In this document: in pieces, positions 26,775-36,119 of the stretch
Layout: each line of letters starts with the position of its first letter
Position numbering within the stretch: position 1 is the first letter of the stretch
Origin: SB25 sp050180705
GTDB taxonomy: Bacteria; Bacteroidota; Bacteroidia; Bacteroidales; Tenuifilaceae
Length of the DNA: 64,000 bases
Direction: 5' to 3'
Assembly (NCBI GenBank): GCA_050180705.1
Contig: JBFXDX010000001.1
Span: forward strand, 496,001 to 560,000
The notes under the pieces: generated by a model
What the model was told of the DNA's origin: nothing
What the model saw: the letters and a program-made list of their open reading frames with translations, nothing else
The model's database searches: none
Made by a program: the position numbers and the translations under genes

Positions 26775-29555
26775 ATGAGTACAAAAAAAATATTCTTTTT
26801 ACTATTAAGTTTAATACCTATTGGAGTATTTTCCCAGGTTATTACGGTATCACCGACCCTGCCAACTGCATCTAATGCTGTATTTGTTACATTTGATGCA
26901 ACAGAAGCAAGCAAAACAGATCTTTTAAATTATACCGGAGATGTCTATGTTCATACAGGTGTTAAAATTGAAGGAAACACAGAATGGCAATACGTTATTG
27001 GCACATGGGGTAACAATAGCACACAACCAAAACTAACGAGAACAGGAACTAACACATATACCCTATCCATTTCTCCAAGCATAAGGGAATTCTACGGAGT
27101 TCCATCTGAAACAAAAATAACTCAGCTATGTTTTGTATTCCGCAGTAGCGACGGAAGTAAGCAAACAGAGGATATTTCTTATGATGTTTACGAGCAAGGA
27201 CTCAATGTAAGTATTACTAACCCTACCCAAAATAAGCCCATTTATGAACTAAACGACAACTTCGACATTACTCTTGAAGCCAATAACTCCACAAGCCTCA
27301 AACTTTTAATTGACAACGTTGAAGTCCAAAGTACAACCGAATCATCAATTACTTACAACTACACAGCCTCTAACTATGGAAAACATTGGTTTAAAGCAAT
27401 TGCTTCGGACGGAAGCATAACTGTTGCCGATTCCACTTACATTCTTGTAAGATCTGATGTTGTTGAAGAGGAATTACCCTCAGGACTAAAATTAGGTGTG
27501 AATATAATAGATCAAAACACTGTTACTATTGTTCTTAATGATCCGCCTGCTTTAAAGAGCTATGTTTATATTATCGGAAATTTCACCGATTGGCTACCCG
27601 ATGATCAATACTACATGAAACGCACTCCTGATAAAAAATACTTCTGGTTAACAATAAATAATTTGGAACCAAGTACCGACTATGCTTTTCAATTTCTGAT
27701 TGATGGGTATTTGCACATAGCCGACCCGTATACCAGTAAAACGCTTGATCCCAACGATCAATATATCTCATCAACCACCTACCCCAACTTAATGGATTAT
27801 CCATCGAGTTCGACCTCTGGAATTATTTCCACCTTTACAACAAATCCGAGTAATTACGCTTGGCAAGTTTCCAATTTTACACCTCCTGCAAAAGAGAAAT
27901 TGGTAATTTATGAATTACACATTCGCGATTTTGTTGAGGATGGTTACATTCAATCGGTTATAGACACTTTAAATTATCTTCAAAACCTAGGAGTATCAGC
28001 AATAGAACTAATGCCTATTAGTGAGTTCGAAGGCAACGATAGCTGGGGTTATAATCCCTCGTTCTATTTCGCTGCCGACAAAGCCTATGGAACAGCCAAC
28101 GATTATAAAGAATTTATTGACGAGTGCCATAAACGAGGTATTGCCGTAATTATGGATATGGTACTTAACCATTCCTACGGACAATCTCCATTGGTTCAAA
28201 TGTACTCGAACTCCGATGGTACCACTTTGGGAACTCCAACCTCCGATAACCCATGGTATAATCTTACCAGCCCAAATACAAGTTATTCATGGGGATATGA
28301 TTTTAACCATGAAAACCTAAGCACTCAACAATTTGTCGATAGCGTTGTAAGCTATTGGCTTACCGAATATCGGTTCGATGGATTTAGGTTCGACTTTACA
28401 AAAGGTTTCACTAACACAGCTGGCGATGGATGGGCATACGATGCATCAAGAATTGCCATCTTAAAACGAATCGCCGATAAAATATGGAGCGTAAACTCAA
28501 ATGCTTATGTTATTCTTGAACATTTCACCGATAATTCTGAGGAAAAAGAACTTGCCAATTATGGAATGATGATTTGGGGAAATCTAAATTATAACTACAA
28601 TCAGGCAACAATGGGATATACCAGTGGTTCAAGTCTATCGAATATAGCATATACAATTCGAGGATGGAACAATCCTAACCTAGTCGGCTACATGGAAAGT
28701 CACGATGAGGAAAGGCTCATGTATAACAATCTTACATCGGGAAATACAACGAATCCTAATCACAATGTAACCCAACTTGCCATTGCTCTTAAAAGAGTCG
28801 AATTGGCTGCCAACTTCTTCATTCCTATTCCAGGCCCCAAAATGATATGGCAATTTGGAGAACTTGGTTACGATGTATCTATTGACTATAATGGACGTAC
28901 AGGTGCAAAACCTTTACACTGGGAATATTACGATGTTACTGAACGTAAGAAACTCTATCAGGTTTTTGCCCATTTAAATAAGTTAAAACAAACTTACGAA
29001 GCATTCTCTACCACATCTTTCGAATGTGACCTATCCAGTACACAAAAATGGATTAAACTTGATGGTGCTGATATGGACGTTGTTATTATGGGAAATTTTG
29101 ATATTGATTATGCCAATATTACCGTTGATTTTCCAACAACTGGAAAATGGTATGAATACTACTCCCGCGATTCTATCGATTTAACAACAACTTCTAAAAC
29201 AATAAACCTAGCACCTGCAGGATATAGACTTTACACCTCAAAAAAAATCGATAGAGATGGATTTGTTGGTATCGATGACAATAATATCAATTCACAAGGC
29301 ACAACCGTTAATGTATGGCCAAACCCAAGCAATGGTTCATTTAAACTCCTATTCAACAACACAACACCATCTGTTGTTAAAGTTGAAATATATAACCTGC
29401 TAGGCCAACAAGTATATTCAGAAAACAAATACTATAATGCTGGTGAAAATTACGTAGATATTGTACTTCCAAGTAATTCGGCTAATGGAATGTATATCTA
29501 TAAAGTAACAGGCGATGGATTTAAATCTTCCGGGAAAATTTCTATTTACAAATAA
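26775..29555 (+). CDS. GH13 alpha-amylase with T9SS C-terminal sorting domain
   Basis: 926-residue secreted glycoside hydrolase. The signal peptide spans 1-20 (GVFSQ). N-terminal beta domains include one starch-binding-like region (about 25-140) and a CBM48-like domain (about 255-335: YVYIIGNFTDWLPDDQYYMKR). The GH13 barrel spans about 370-740. Its conserved regions are DMVLNH (461-466), GFRFD with nucleophile D540, general acid E582 in LEHF, and SHDEE with D644. Residues of about 845-926 form a type A T9SS sorting domain (VWPNPSNGSFKLLF, then KVEIYNLLGQQVYS and a basic tail). It should be exported by type IX secretion and act on external alpha-glucan, feeding the SusCD pair. Confidence 0.93.
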   Translation: MSTKKIFFLLLSLIPIGVFSQVITVSPTLPTASNAVFVTFDATEASKTDLLNYTGDVYVHTGVKIEGNTEWQYVIGTWGNNSTQPKLTRTGTNTYTLSISPSIREFYGVPSETKITQLCFVFRSSDGSKQTEDISYDVYEQGLNVSITNPTQNKPIYELNDNFDITLEANNSTSLKLLIDNVEVQSTTESSITYNYTASNYGKHWFKAIASDGSITVADSTYILVRSDVVEEELPSGLKLGVNIIDQNTVTIVLNDPPALKSYVYIIGNFTDWLPDDQYYMKRTPDKKYFWLTINNLEPSTDYAFQFLIDGYLHIADPYTSKTLDPNDQYISSTTYPNLMDYPSSSTSGIISTFTTNPSNYAWQVSNFTPPAKEKLVIYELHIRDFVEDGYIQSVIDTLNYLQNLGVSAIELMPISEFEGNDSWGYNPSFYFAADKAYGTANDYKEFIDECHKRGIAVIMDMVLNHSYGQSPLVQMYSNSDGTTLGTPTSDNPWYNLTSPNTSYSWGYDFNHENLSTQQFVDSVVSYWLTEYRFDGFRFDFTKGFTNTAGDGWAYDASRIAILKRIADKIWSVNSNAYVILEHFTDNSEEKELANYGMMIWGNLNYNYNQATMGYTSGSSLSNIAYTIRGWNNPNLVGYMESHDEERLMYNNLTSGNTTNPNHNVTQLAIALKRVELAANFFIPIPGPKMIWQFGELGYDVSIDYNGRTGAKPLHWEYYDVTERKKLYQVFAHLNKLKQTYEAFSTTSFECDLSSTQKWIKLDGADMDVVIMGNFDIDYANITVDFPTTGKWYEYYSRDSIDLTTTSKTINLAPAGYRLYTSKKIDRDGFVGIDDNNINSQGTTVNVWPNPSNGSFKLLFNNTTPSVVKVEIYNLLGQQVYSENKYYNAGENYVDIVLPSNSANGMYIYKVTGDGFKSSGKISIYK

Positions 29556-29574
29556 AAAGAAACGTCTTAACCAT

Positions 29575-29604
29575 AAAACCTGTCCAAGTATTGGACAGGT
29601 TTTT
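29575..29604 (+). terminator. Terminator after the amylase gene
   Basis: AAAACCTGTCCAA (29575-29587) pairs with TTGGACAGGTTTT (29591-29603/4) around a 3-nt loop, followed by TTTTCTATTTTT. It lies 20 bp after the amylase stop. Confidence 0.9.
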
Positions 29605-29605
29605 C

Positions 29606-29613
29606 TATTTTTG
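29606..29613 (+). promoter_or_regulatory. Possible -7 element of the PagL-like gene
   Basis: TATTTTTG matches TAnnTTTG and lies 14 bp before the TTG start codon. No TTTG is found at the expected -33 spacing, so the call is weak. Confidence 0.3.
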
Positions 29614-29627
29614 AAAAAAAGTAAACG

Positions 29628-30728
29628 TTGAAAAAATCAGCAAGCATACTTTTTCTGTTACTAATCGTAAATGTTTTGTTGGGACAAAATGACACTAAAC
29701 CAACAAAACAGTTCGTTTTTACGGCTATTGAAATTCAAGAAAATACAAGTGAACTAGTGCCTCATCACGATACCTTAAATCCACTAAAAAAAGGATATAT
29801 TACAGATTATGAGGTAAACTTCATACTGGGAACAACTGGAAATAAACAATGGCATTCGGTCTATCATTATCCAAATATTGGCATTACAACCAAATACATC
29901 AACTTTCACTACTCAAACGTACTAGGACAAGCAATCGCAACTTATCCATTTATACAGTTCAATCTAAATCTAAAAAAACGGTTCTATTCTTCCTTACGAA
30001 TAGGATTGGGAATAGCATATCTGAGTAAAAAATACAACCAAACAGAGAATCCAACCAATATTGCAATATCAACCTCTCTCAATGTAATTGGTAACATGCA
30101 AATAAGGCTAGGTTACAGACTATCTCAGAAAGTTGATATTGTAGCCAACCTAAATGGCACCCACTTATCGAACGGAGCATACAAGAAACCTAATTACGGT
30201 ATAAATATGGCTGGACTCGGTATTGGTATAAAATATAACATAAATTCATACCAGCCTTTCCATTCAGAACAATGGGAATCAAAATCAAACAAATCGATCG
30301 CTTCTATAGGTGTATTAGGTGGCATAAAAGAGGTTGGCGGAGCAGGTGGATCAAAATACTATCCAATTACACTACAATTAGCCTACCTGAAACCAGCAAC
30401 CAGATTTTTCACAATTGGGGCTGGGTTCGATTTAATGTACGACAAATCTTCCAAATTCGATATTCTGCAAAAAAATCAACACTATTCATCGCCAAACGAT
30501 GATATTTGTATTGGAGCTGTATCGCATTTTCAATTTCCTCTCGACCGATTTTCAAGTTTTGCAGAAATTGGGCTATATGTATATAATCCAAACCCTAAAT
30601 CCCCAATCGTTTATCAACGAATAGGACTTAATTATCGACTTAGTACACGTATGTCCTTTGTTCTTGCCTTAAAAACACATCTTACAGTTGCCGATCATAT
30701 AGATTGGGGCTTTGCAATTACAATTTAA
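29628..30728 (+). CDS. PagL-like lipid A 3-O-deacylase / acyloxyacyl hydrolase
   Basis: 366-residue outer-membrane protein. The start is TTG at 29628, since no ATG precedes the signal peptide MKKSASILFLLLIVNVLLGQ. The barrel is made of alternating beta strands. The segment NGTHLSNGAYKKPNYGINM carries the His-x-Ser-Asn motif of PagL, where His and Ser are catalytic. PagL removes the 3-O acyl chain of lipid A in the outer leaflet and so modulates envelope and immune properties. This protein is roughly twice the usual PagL length and has a second barrel-like half, so it may form a larger barrel. It is convergent with the DUF3108 gene, whose stop lies 9 bp away. Confidence 0.75.
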   Translation: MKKSASILFLLLIVNVLLGQNDTKPTKQFVFTAIEIQENTSELVPHHDTLNPLKKGYITDYEVNFILGTTGNKQWHSVYHYPNIGITTKYINFHYSNVLGQAIATYPFIQFNLNLKKRFYSSLRIGLGIAYLSKKYNQTENPTNIAISTSLNVIGNMQIRLGYRLSQKVDIVANLNGTHLSNGAYKKPNYGINMAGLGIGIKYNINSYQPFHSEQWESKSNKSIASIGVLGGIKEVGGAGGSKYYPITLQLAYLKPATRFFTIGAGFDLMYDKSSKFDILQKNQHYSSPNDDICIGAVSHFQFPLDRFSSFAEIGLYVYNPNPKSPIVYQRIGLNYRLSTRMSFVLALKTHLTVADHIDWGFAITI

Positions 30729-30736
30729 CTTAATAA

Positions 30737-31537
30737 TTAATCGTTTCTCAAACCTTTTGTTTGGGTTAAGATGGCTTTTACTGAACCAATAAGAATCTTT
30801 GCTTCAACCATAATTGGAACTCGATTATTGTCGTCCGATACCCATACTGTCATATCCTCTCCTCCCGAGAATATTGTTCCTTCGACCAACATCACCGAAA
30901 ATTTTATGGTTTTATGCTTTGAGCCATCGCGCAATCGCAAGGTTTCTTTTCCTTTGTAACGAATAAATAAGTTGAAGATATCATTATCAATTACCATTGA
31001 TAATGGAATTGCCGAATCAATTTCATAGTGGTTAAAATCAATATTCCGGCAATGGTAAATTGCACTTAAAACATCAAATGTACAGGGTTGTAATTTCTTA
31101 ATATCCTCATGATATGGCCTTTTCGACGTATAACTAACAATATTAACTTGATTTAGGTTATAATCGAACTCGTACCGATTGTAAGTATTAAAACCACCTT
31201 CGTATGTCTCGCGTAAAAACCATAATGGCTTAAAATCCTCCTTCGAAACAATTGCCTCAAAATTATCGCGTACTTTAAAAAACCAATCGTACTCCTTTAA
31301 ACTCCATCCTCTCGATACAAAATAGTATGCCGATTGGCTATTGTATACAGTATCTTTTACTGAAAAATAGACATCTCCAGCTCTCAACCAAATGAAATTC
31401 CAATTATAGTAGGCTCTATATTTAACCTCCTCGCCTACTGCAAAAGAATTTATTGACAAATTACAAGTAGAATCCCGCTGGCTAAAACCGACAACCTGGG
31501 ACAATAGAAAACATATACAAAGAAGAAACCTCTGCAT
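30737..31537 (-). CDS. DUF3108 domain-containing exported protein
   Basis: 266 residues with a signal peptide (1-19, ending VGFSQ). The DUF3108 core starts at FAVGEEVKYRAYYNWNFIWLRAGDVYFSV, a near-consensus family opening, and contains a conserved EGGFNTYNRYEFDY segment and a C-terminal VWVSDDNNRVPIMVEAKILIG. Members are predicted periplasmic beta-sheet proteins of unknown role, possibly lipid-related. It is the last of three tightly spaced genes (phosphosulfolactate synthase, DUF368, DUF3108), with gaps of 29 and 26 bp. Confidence 0.82.
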   Translation of the reverse strand: MQRFLLCICFLLSQVVGFSQRDSTCNLSINSFAVGEEVKYRAYYNWNFIWLRAGDVYFSVKDTVYNSQSAYYFVSRGWSLKEYDWFFKVRDNFEAIVSKEDFKPLWFLRETYEGGFNTYNRYEFDYNLNQVNIVSYTSKRPYHEDIKKLQPCTFDVLSAIYHCRNIDFNHYEIDSAIPLSMVIDNDIFNLFIRYKGKETLRLRDGSKHKTIKFSVMLVEGTIFSGGEDMTVWVSDDNNRVPIMVEAKILIGSVKAILTQTKGLRND

Positions 31538-31563
31538 AAAATCTTCTTTACAATTTATTCAAA

Positions 31564-32535
31564 CTAGAAACCTAACTGCTGCCTAAAAATATCGTCTGTA
31601 TTCTCCTTTTTTATAGTAATTCTCTCAAGAAGGAGTATAACAACGACTCCCAATACAGCAAATAAAATAGCCCACAATGTATACGGTTCTAACCCATTTG
31701 TATATTTAAAGGTATCTGGTAAAACATTTTTTTCGATAAGAGGTTTAACAGCACCACTCTTATCGATATATGTTTGAATCGCAATCTTCCAGGGCCATAC
31801 TTTATTGAGTGAACCAAGCATGAAACCAGTCAGCAAGGAAATTGTAATGCTTTTATAATGATGTAAAAACCATGAAAGTACGTTCGAAAATAGCAAAAGC
31901 CCCACAACGGCACCTCCAAGAAAAATTAAGATAATAGGAAAATCAAACGATGATATTGCACCCATCATAAATGCATATTTTCCAAGTAACAATAATATAA
32001 AACTACCCGAAATTCCTGGAAGAATCATTGCACAAATAGCAATTGCCCCACTTAAAAAGATAAACCATAACGCATTGGTAGTTTCAGTAGGCGATATAAT
32101 AGTAATCCAAAAGCCAATTACAATACCCAGTATAAAACTGATATAAACCGGAATATTCCATTTTTCAACAGTTTTTCCTATAAACCATACCGAAGCTAAA
32201 ATTAATCCGAAAAAGAACGACCAAACAAATATTGGATAGTAAGTTAACAAGTACTGCATCAGTTTTGCAAGCGATATAAAACTAATGCCGATTCCAAGTA
32301 TTACCGAAATTAAAAATCTTGCATTTATGGCTTCAAAAAATTGGCCTATACCATGCTTCTTTGTAAGTAAAAGAAGAGACTTTGACCCTACAGATTTAAT
32401 TGAGTCGATTAGTTCTTCATAAATCCCTGTTATAAATGCAATTGTTCCTCCCGAAACACCTGGTATTACATCGGCAGCACCCATTGCAATACCTTTAAAC
32501 ATTAATATTAAATATTCTACTGGCTTTCTTTTCAT
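31564..32535 (-). CDS. DUF368 membrane protein, undecaprenyl-phosphate translocase-like (PopT)
   Basis: 323-residue polytopic membrane protein with about eight to nine helices. The two inverted repeat signatures of DUF368 are present: MGAADVIPGVSGGTIAFITG near residue 18 and MILPGISGSFILLLLGKY near residue 167. DUF368 (PopT) proteins recycle undecaprenyl phosphate across the cytoplasmic membrane for peptidoglycan and glycan synthesis, alongside DedA proteins. The operon partners do not refine the role. Confidence in the family is high; in the substrate it rests on characterised relatives. Confidence 0.9.
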   Translation of the reverse strand: MKRKPVEYLILMFKGIAMGAADVIPGVSGGTIAFITGIYEELIDSIKSVGSKSLLLLTKKHGIGQFFEAINARFLISVILGIGISFISLAKLMQYLLTYYPIFVWSFFFGLILASVWFIGKTVEKWNIPVYISFILGIVIGFWITIISPTETTNALWFIFLSGAIAICAMILPGISGSFILLLLGKYAFMMGAISSFDFPIILIFLGGAVVGLLLFSNVLSWFLHHYKSITISLLTGFMLGSLNKVWPWKIAIQTYIDKSGAVKPLIEKNVLPDTFKYTNGLEPYTLWAILFAVLGVVVILLLERITIKKENTDDIFRQQLGF

Positions 32536-32564
32536 CCTTAAAATTTAACTGATTTTAAATAATT

Positions 32565-33338
32565 CTATTTTCTTAATTCTTTTGGTAAAAACTGGAAAAA
32601 TGTATCACCACGTAATCCAAGTCTCAAGGTTTCTAACGATATCACTTCGTTCGTTGCAATATTGCCAAGATTAACGTTAGCCCCTAATTGCTTAATAAAC
32701 CAAGCCTGTTGGCTTTTTAACGGTGCTTCCCAAATCACATTTTCGATTTTGATATGCTCTATAATATCATCAATCAACTTCACATTGGCAGAATGATCCT
32801 GATTATAAATACCAATATTTCCGCTCTCGCGTGCCTCGGCAATAACCTTCCAGCTACCTGCATTAACTTCGGATTTCATCATTGCCACCCATTCATCATC
32901 TGGAATATGAACATCGGCTTGTTTTGAACCAACCTCAGAGATTACCGTGTATTTTTTTGCCAACTTGGATATGTAATCACATTTCACACTATGATTCATC
33001 TCCATTGATCCGTCAGATACCTCAACTAAATCGAGCCCTAACTCATCAACAAACTTTACAAAATCGTTGTACATGTTACGAATAATAAAAAGTTCAAACA
33101 ATGTACCCCCTAAGTAAGGACGCAATCCTGCTTTTTGGTATAGCTTAATCTTCTCCTTTAGTTGAGATGTTACTAGTGATGTTCCAAAGCCCAACTTAAC
33201 AAAATCGATATACTCAGCACTTGAATCAATCATATTGGATGCTTCCGAAAGGCTTAAACCTTTATCCATCACCATGGTCAATCCAAAATTGCGAGGTTTA
33301 GGAGCACGCTCCGGTATAAAAGGTAAACTATAGTTCAT
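32565..33338 (-). CDS. comA: Phosphosulfolactate synthase (ComA family)
   Basis: 257-residue TIM-barrel enzyme that adds sulfite to phosphoenolpyruvate to form (R)-phosphosulfolactate. Family marks include the opening RAPKPRNFGLTMVMDKGLSL, FVKLGFGTS, YLGGTLFELF, VEVSDGSMEM and SEVGSK. WKVIAEARESGNIGIYNQ and the closing WEAPLKSQQAWFIKQLGANVNLGNI are also present. In archaea it opens coenzyme M synthesis; in some bacteria it yields sulfolactate. Bacteroidota make sulfonolipids from cysteate, so a role in sulfonate or sulfonolipid supply is possible but unproven here, as no comB/comC-like gene is nearby. It is the first gene of the DUF368 operon. Confidence 0.88.
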   Translation of the reverse strand: MNYSLPFIPERAPKPRNFGLTMVMDKGLSLSEASNMIDSSAEYIDFVKLGFGTSLVTSQLKEKIKLYQKAGLRPYLGGTLFELFIIRNMYNDFVKFVDELGLDLVEVSDGSMEMNHSVKCDYISKLAKKYTVISEVGSKQADVHIPDDEWVAMMKSEVNAGSWKVIAEARESGNIGIYNQDHSANVKLIDDIIEHIKIENVIWEAPLKSQQAWFIKQLGANVNLGNIATNEVISLETLRLGLRGDTFFQFLPKELRK

Positions 33339-33433
33339 TTTTATTTCGTTTTAAAACAATTAGGTCAAATGTATTCTTTTTTTACAAATCTTCTTACCAA
33401 AATTTCCCATGAACATAACTATTGTTAATAAAA

Positions 33434-33456
33434 AACCACCCCAAAGAGAGGTGGCT
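33434..33456 (-). terminator. Terminator of the TPR protein gene
   Basis: AACCACC (33434-33440) pairs with GGTGGCT (33450-33456), with one G-U pair. On the minus strand a T-rich run corresponding to 33426-33435 follows. It lies about 20 bp after the stop at 33475. Confidence 0.75.
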
Positions 33457-33474
33457 CCTATTTATAAGATTAAA

Positions 33475-34875
33475 CTACAATGATTTAACATTTTCCACAA
33501 AATCATCATCGTTAACAATTGATACTAGATTGAAGAAATCGTCAATCGACGATGGATCTATCCTTTTGGCATCGCGTAAGATTTCAAGAGCTTCCTTACG
33601 ATGCTGGGAAAGGTAAAGCGCTGCAGCATTTATTACTTTTATTGATGCATTTGAATCAAACTTATCGCCAAGTTCATCAACAAGAGACTCAACTTCCTGA
33701 AACTTCTCCTGATACAGCAATACTTCGGCTAAAGCCAAGTATGCATCTGGCTCATCAGGATTTAGGGTTGTTGCCTCACGGTATGCATTAATAGCCTCAG
33801 GAATATTATTGATATCGTAATAAACCCGTCCCAAACCTAACCAAAAATCGTACTGCTCGGAATCCAAAGCTATTGCTCGCTTAATAAAGTTCAGGCTAAT
33901 GTCATATTTTTGCCTAGCAGCCATTACAATTCCAATACCATAATATCCCTCGGCATACTCAGGATCAATCACAATGGATTTATTGTAATTGTCGAGGGCT
34001 AAATCCAGCCGGTTTGTTTTTTCGTAGCATTCGCCCAGCAATGCAAAAACACGCGGATTATCGGTCTCCAATTCCGAAAGTTCAGCAAAAACTTTTGCAG
34101 CCTCTGCATACTTCTCTATCGAAGCCAAAGTGTTTCCTTTATTATGGTACGCCGAAGAATAAGTGGGATCAACAGCAATGCAAAAATCGTACGCTTCAAT
34201 AGCATCGCTAAATTTACCAAGTTTGGTATATACAATACCTAAATTATACCATGCGCTAGCCGAAAATGGATTTAAATCGAGATATTTATTGTAATATACA
34301 ATACTTTTATCCAACTCGTTATTTCGCTCGTAGCAATATCCCATGTCGAATAGCACAGCCAAACTTGTGCTATCCATCTGGTATGATTTTAATAAATATC
34401 TTAATGCTAAGTATATTTCATCAGACTCAAGGTAGAAACTGGATATTCGGTATAATAGATCAACCATGTCATCGGTTCCTATCTCAATCGCTCTATCAAA
34501 ACTATCTGTGGATAATTGAATATCGGCAATTTCGAAGTATACTTGCCCCTTTAAAAAGTAAATTTCATAATTCTGAGAATCTATCTTCTCCAAAAAATTA
34601 AGAATATTCAAAGCCTCGTTGTGAAAACCATTAACAAAATAGTATTCGGCCTTCTTAAGCTTAATTTCAGATGAACTAGGATATATCCTCTCTGCAATAT
34701 CTATCGCTTGCTTTGTTTTTGAGTTATTATCGTCGGCTAAGTAAAAATCAATGATATTCTCAAACTCAAATACATCAAAGAAAACTCCTCGGTTTTGGGT
34801 TAACTTCTCCTCATACCGCTTTACAATTTCAGCAGTATTATCTTCTTCAATATAATTCTCGTTTTCTTCTTTCAT
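33475..34875 (-). CDS. Tetratricopeptide repeat protein, cytosolic
   Basis: 466 residues without a signal peptide, made almost entirely of TPR units. At least nine are recognisable by the W/L-G-Y-A-P spacing, for example SASAWYNLGIVYTKLGKFSDAIEAYDFCIAVDP followed by AYHNKGNTLASIEKYAEAAKVF. The N-terminal 40 residues are acidic. Such proteins act as protein-protein scaffolds; nothing in the sequence names a partner. A close relative is often found next to a dihydroorotate-dehydrogenase-like gene in Bacteroidales (from memory, unchecked), as here. It is monocistronic with its own terminator. Confidence 0.85.
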   Translation of the reverse strand: MKEENENYIEEDNTAEIVKRYEEKLTQNRGVFFDVFEFENIIDFYLADDNNSKTKQAIDIAERIYPSSSEIKLKKAEYYFVNGFHNEALNILNFLEKIDSQNYEIYFLKGQVYFEIADIQLSTDSFDRAIEIGTDDMVDLLYRISSFYLESDEIYLALRYLLKSYQMDSTSLAVLFDMGYCYERNNELDKSIVYYNKYLDLNPFSASAWYNLGIVYTKLGKFSDAIEAYDFCIAVDPTYSSAYHNKGNTLASIEKYAEAAKVFAELSELETDNPRVFALLGECYEKTNRLDLALDNYNKSIVIDPEYAEGYYGIGIVMAARQKYDISLNFIKRAIALDSEQYDFWLGLGRVYYDINNIPEAINAYREATTLNPDEPDAYLALAEVLLYQEKFQEVESLVDELGDKFDSNASIKVINAAALYLSQHRKEALEILRDAKRIDPSSIDDFFNLVSIVNDDDFVENVKSL

Positions 34876-35042
34876 CGTAAATTCTTTCCAACAGCAAACT
34901 TAGATATAAATTTTATACTTTCTTCGAGTTTTAGAGTTTCGAAAATAATGATGAAAGATACAATTTGTTTAATAGATTAATAATCAATTCCAAGTAACTT
35001 TATTAACAAATGCTAAATTTTATTAACCGAATTTATATTAAA

Positions 35043-36029
35043 CTAAAGATCATGATAAAACTTCATGAATTGAACTCTTTCGAAAGCTGCAGGATTATAT
35101 GTATTGGCCTGACTCATTTTTCCACGAAACTCAGCAATTGTCTCATAGCCATTGGTATCCATCCATTGTTCCAACTGCTTAATCATATATGTAACATGCT
35201 CTTTGCCATTCCGATATATTGCCGAGCAAACCTGCACAGCATTAGCACCTGCTAAAAGTTGCTTAACAATACCAAAGCCATCATGAACTCCCGTTGATGC
35301 TGCTAAATCACACTGAACTCGACCTGCCATAATGGCCATCCAACGAAGAGATACAGATATTTCCGCCGGCGTGCTAAACACACTAGTAGGTGCAAATTGA
35401 AGATTATTAATATCAAAATCAGGATTATAGAATCGGTTAAACAAGACTATTCCTTGAATTGGAGTTTCGCTCAAACGCTTAATAAAATTGCCCAAACTAG
35501 CGTTGTAATATCCTATCTTTAATGCTACAGGGAGTTTTGTTGCCTTTGTAACTTTTTCAACTATATCGAAATAAACCTGCTCGTTTTCCAATGACGAACG
35601 ATTAAAATCGGATGGTAACGAAAAAACGTTGAGTTCAATGCCATCCACACCTGTATCCTCTATTCGCTTTGCAAAATCGGTCCAACCTCCAGCAGTAACG
35701 CAGTTAATACTAGCAAAAATAGGAATACTAACATTAGCCTTAGCTTCGGTAAGAAATTTAAGATAGTTAGAAACAGGATCCTCCATTCTATCAAAATCGA
35801 AATACTCCATGGTTTCGGGATAAATGAAACCAGAGGCATTCATCTTATTGAGATTGTCCCGCGTTTCGGCTATAATTTCCTCCTCGAAAAGAGATTTAAT
35901 TACTACTGCTGCCGCTCCTCGGGCTTCGAGTTCTGCTATATCCTGAAGAGAATCGGTTAACCCAGAACTACCAATGATTAATGGGTTTTTAAGCAAAAAA
36001 CCCATGTAAGTTGTGGTTAAGTTTGCCAT
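35043..36029 (-). CDS. Dihydroorotate dehydrogenase-like FMN oxidoreductase
   Basis: 328-residue TIM-barrel flavoprotein related to class 1 PyrD. Visible parts are MGFLLKNPLIIGSSGLTDS at the N terminus, PIFASINCVTAGGWTDFAKRIEDTGVDGIELN, a lysine in VALKIGYYN, and ASTGVHDGFGIVKQLLAGANAVQVCSAIYRNG, a phosphate-binding loop for FMN. The canonical PyrD catalytic loop is not clear. The protein belongs to a Bacteroidota/Spirochaete-type branch usually named dihydroorotate-dehydrogenase-like, and its true substrate is uncertain. It is separated from dapA by the terminator at 36072-36096. Confidence 0.82.
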   Translation of the reverse strand: MANLTTTYMGFLLKNPLIIGSSGLTDSLQDIAELEARGAAAVVIKSLFEEEIIAETRDNLNKMNASGFIYPETMEYFDFDRMEDPVSNYLKFLTEAKANVSIPIFASINCVTAGGWTDFAKRIEDTGVDGIELNVFSLPSDFNRSSLENEQVYFDIVEKVTKATKLPVALKIGYYNASLGNFIKRLSETPIQGIVLFNRFYNPDFDINNLQFAPTSVFSTPAEISVSLRWMAIMAGRVQCDLAASTGVHDGFGIVKQLLAGANAVQVCSAIYRNGKEHVTYMIKQLEQWMDTNGYETIAEFRGKMSQANTYNPAAFERVQFMKFYHDL

Positions 36030-36071
36030 AGGTAAATGTATTTGTTAGATAAATATAACAAATAAAAATGA

Positions 36072-36096
36072 AAAATGGCTCATAATGAGCCATTTT
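36072..36096 (-). terminator. Terminator of the dapA transcription unit
   Basis: AAAATGGCTCAT and ATGAGCCATTTT form a nearly perfect hairpin with one central base (36084). It is T-flanked on both strands. It lies 24 bp after the dapA stop. Confidence 0.8.
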
Positions 36097-36119
36097 ATAC
36101 TATGAAGTAACCCTTTATT

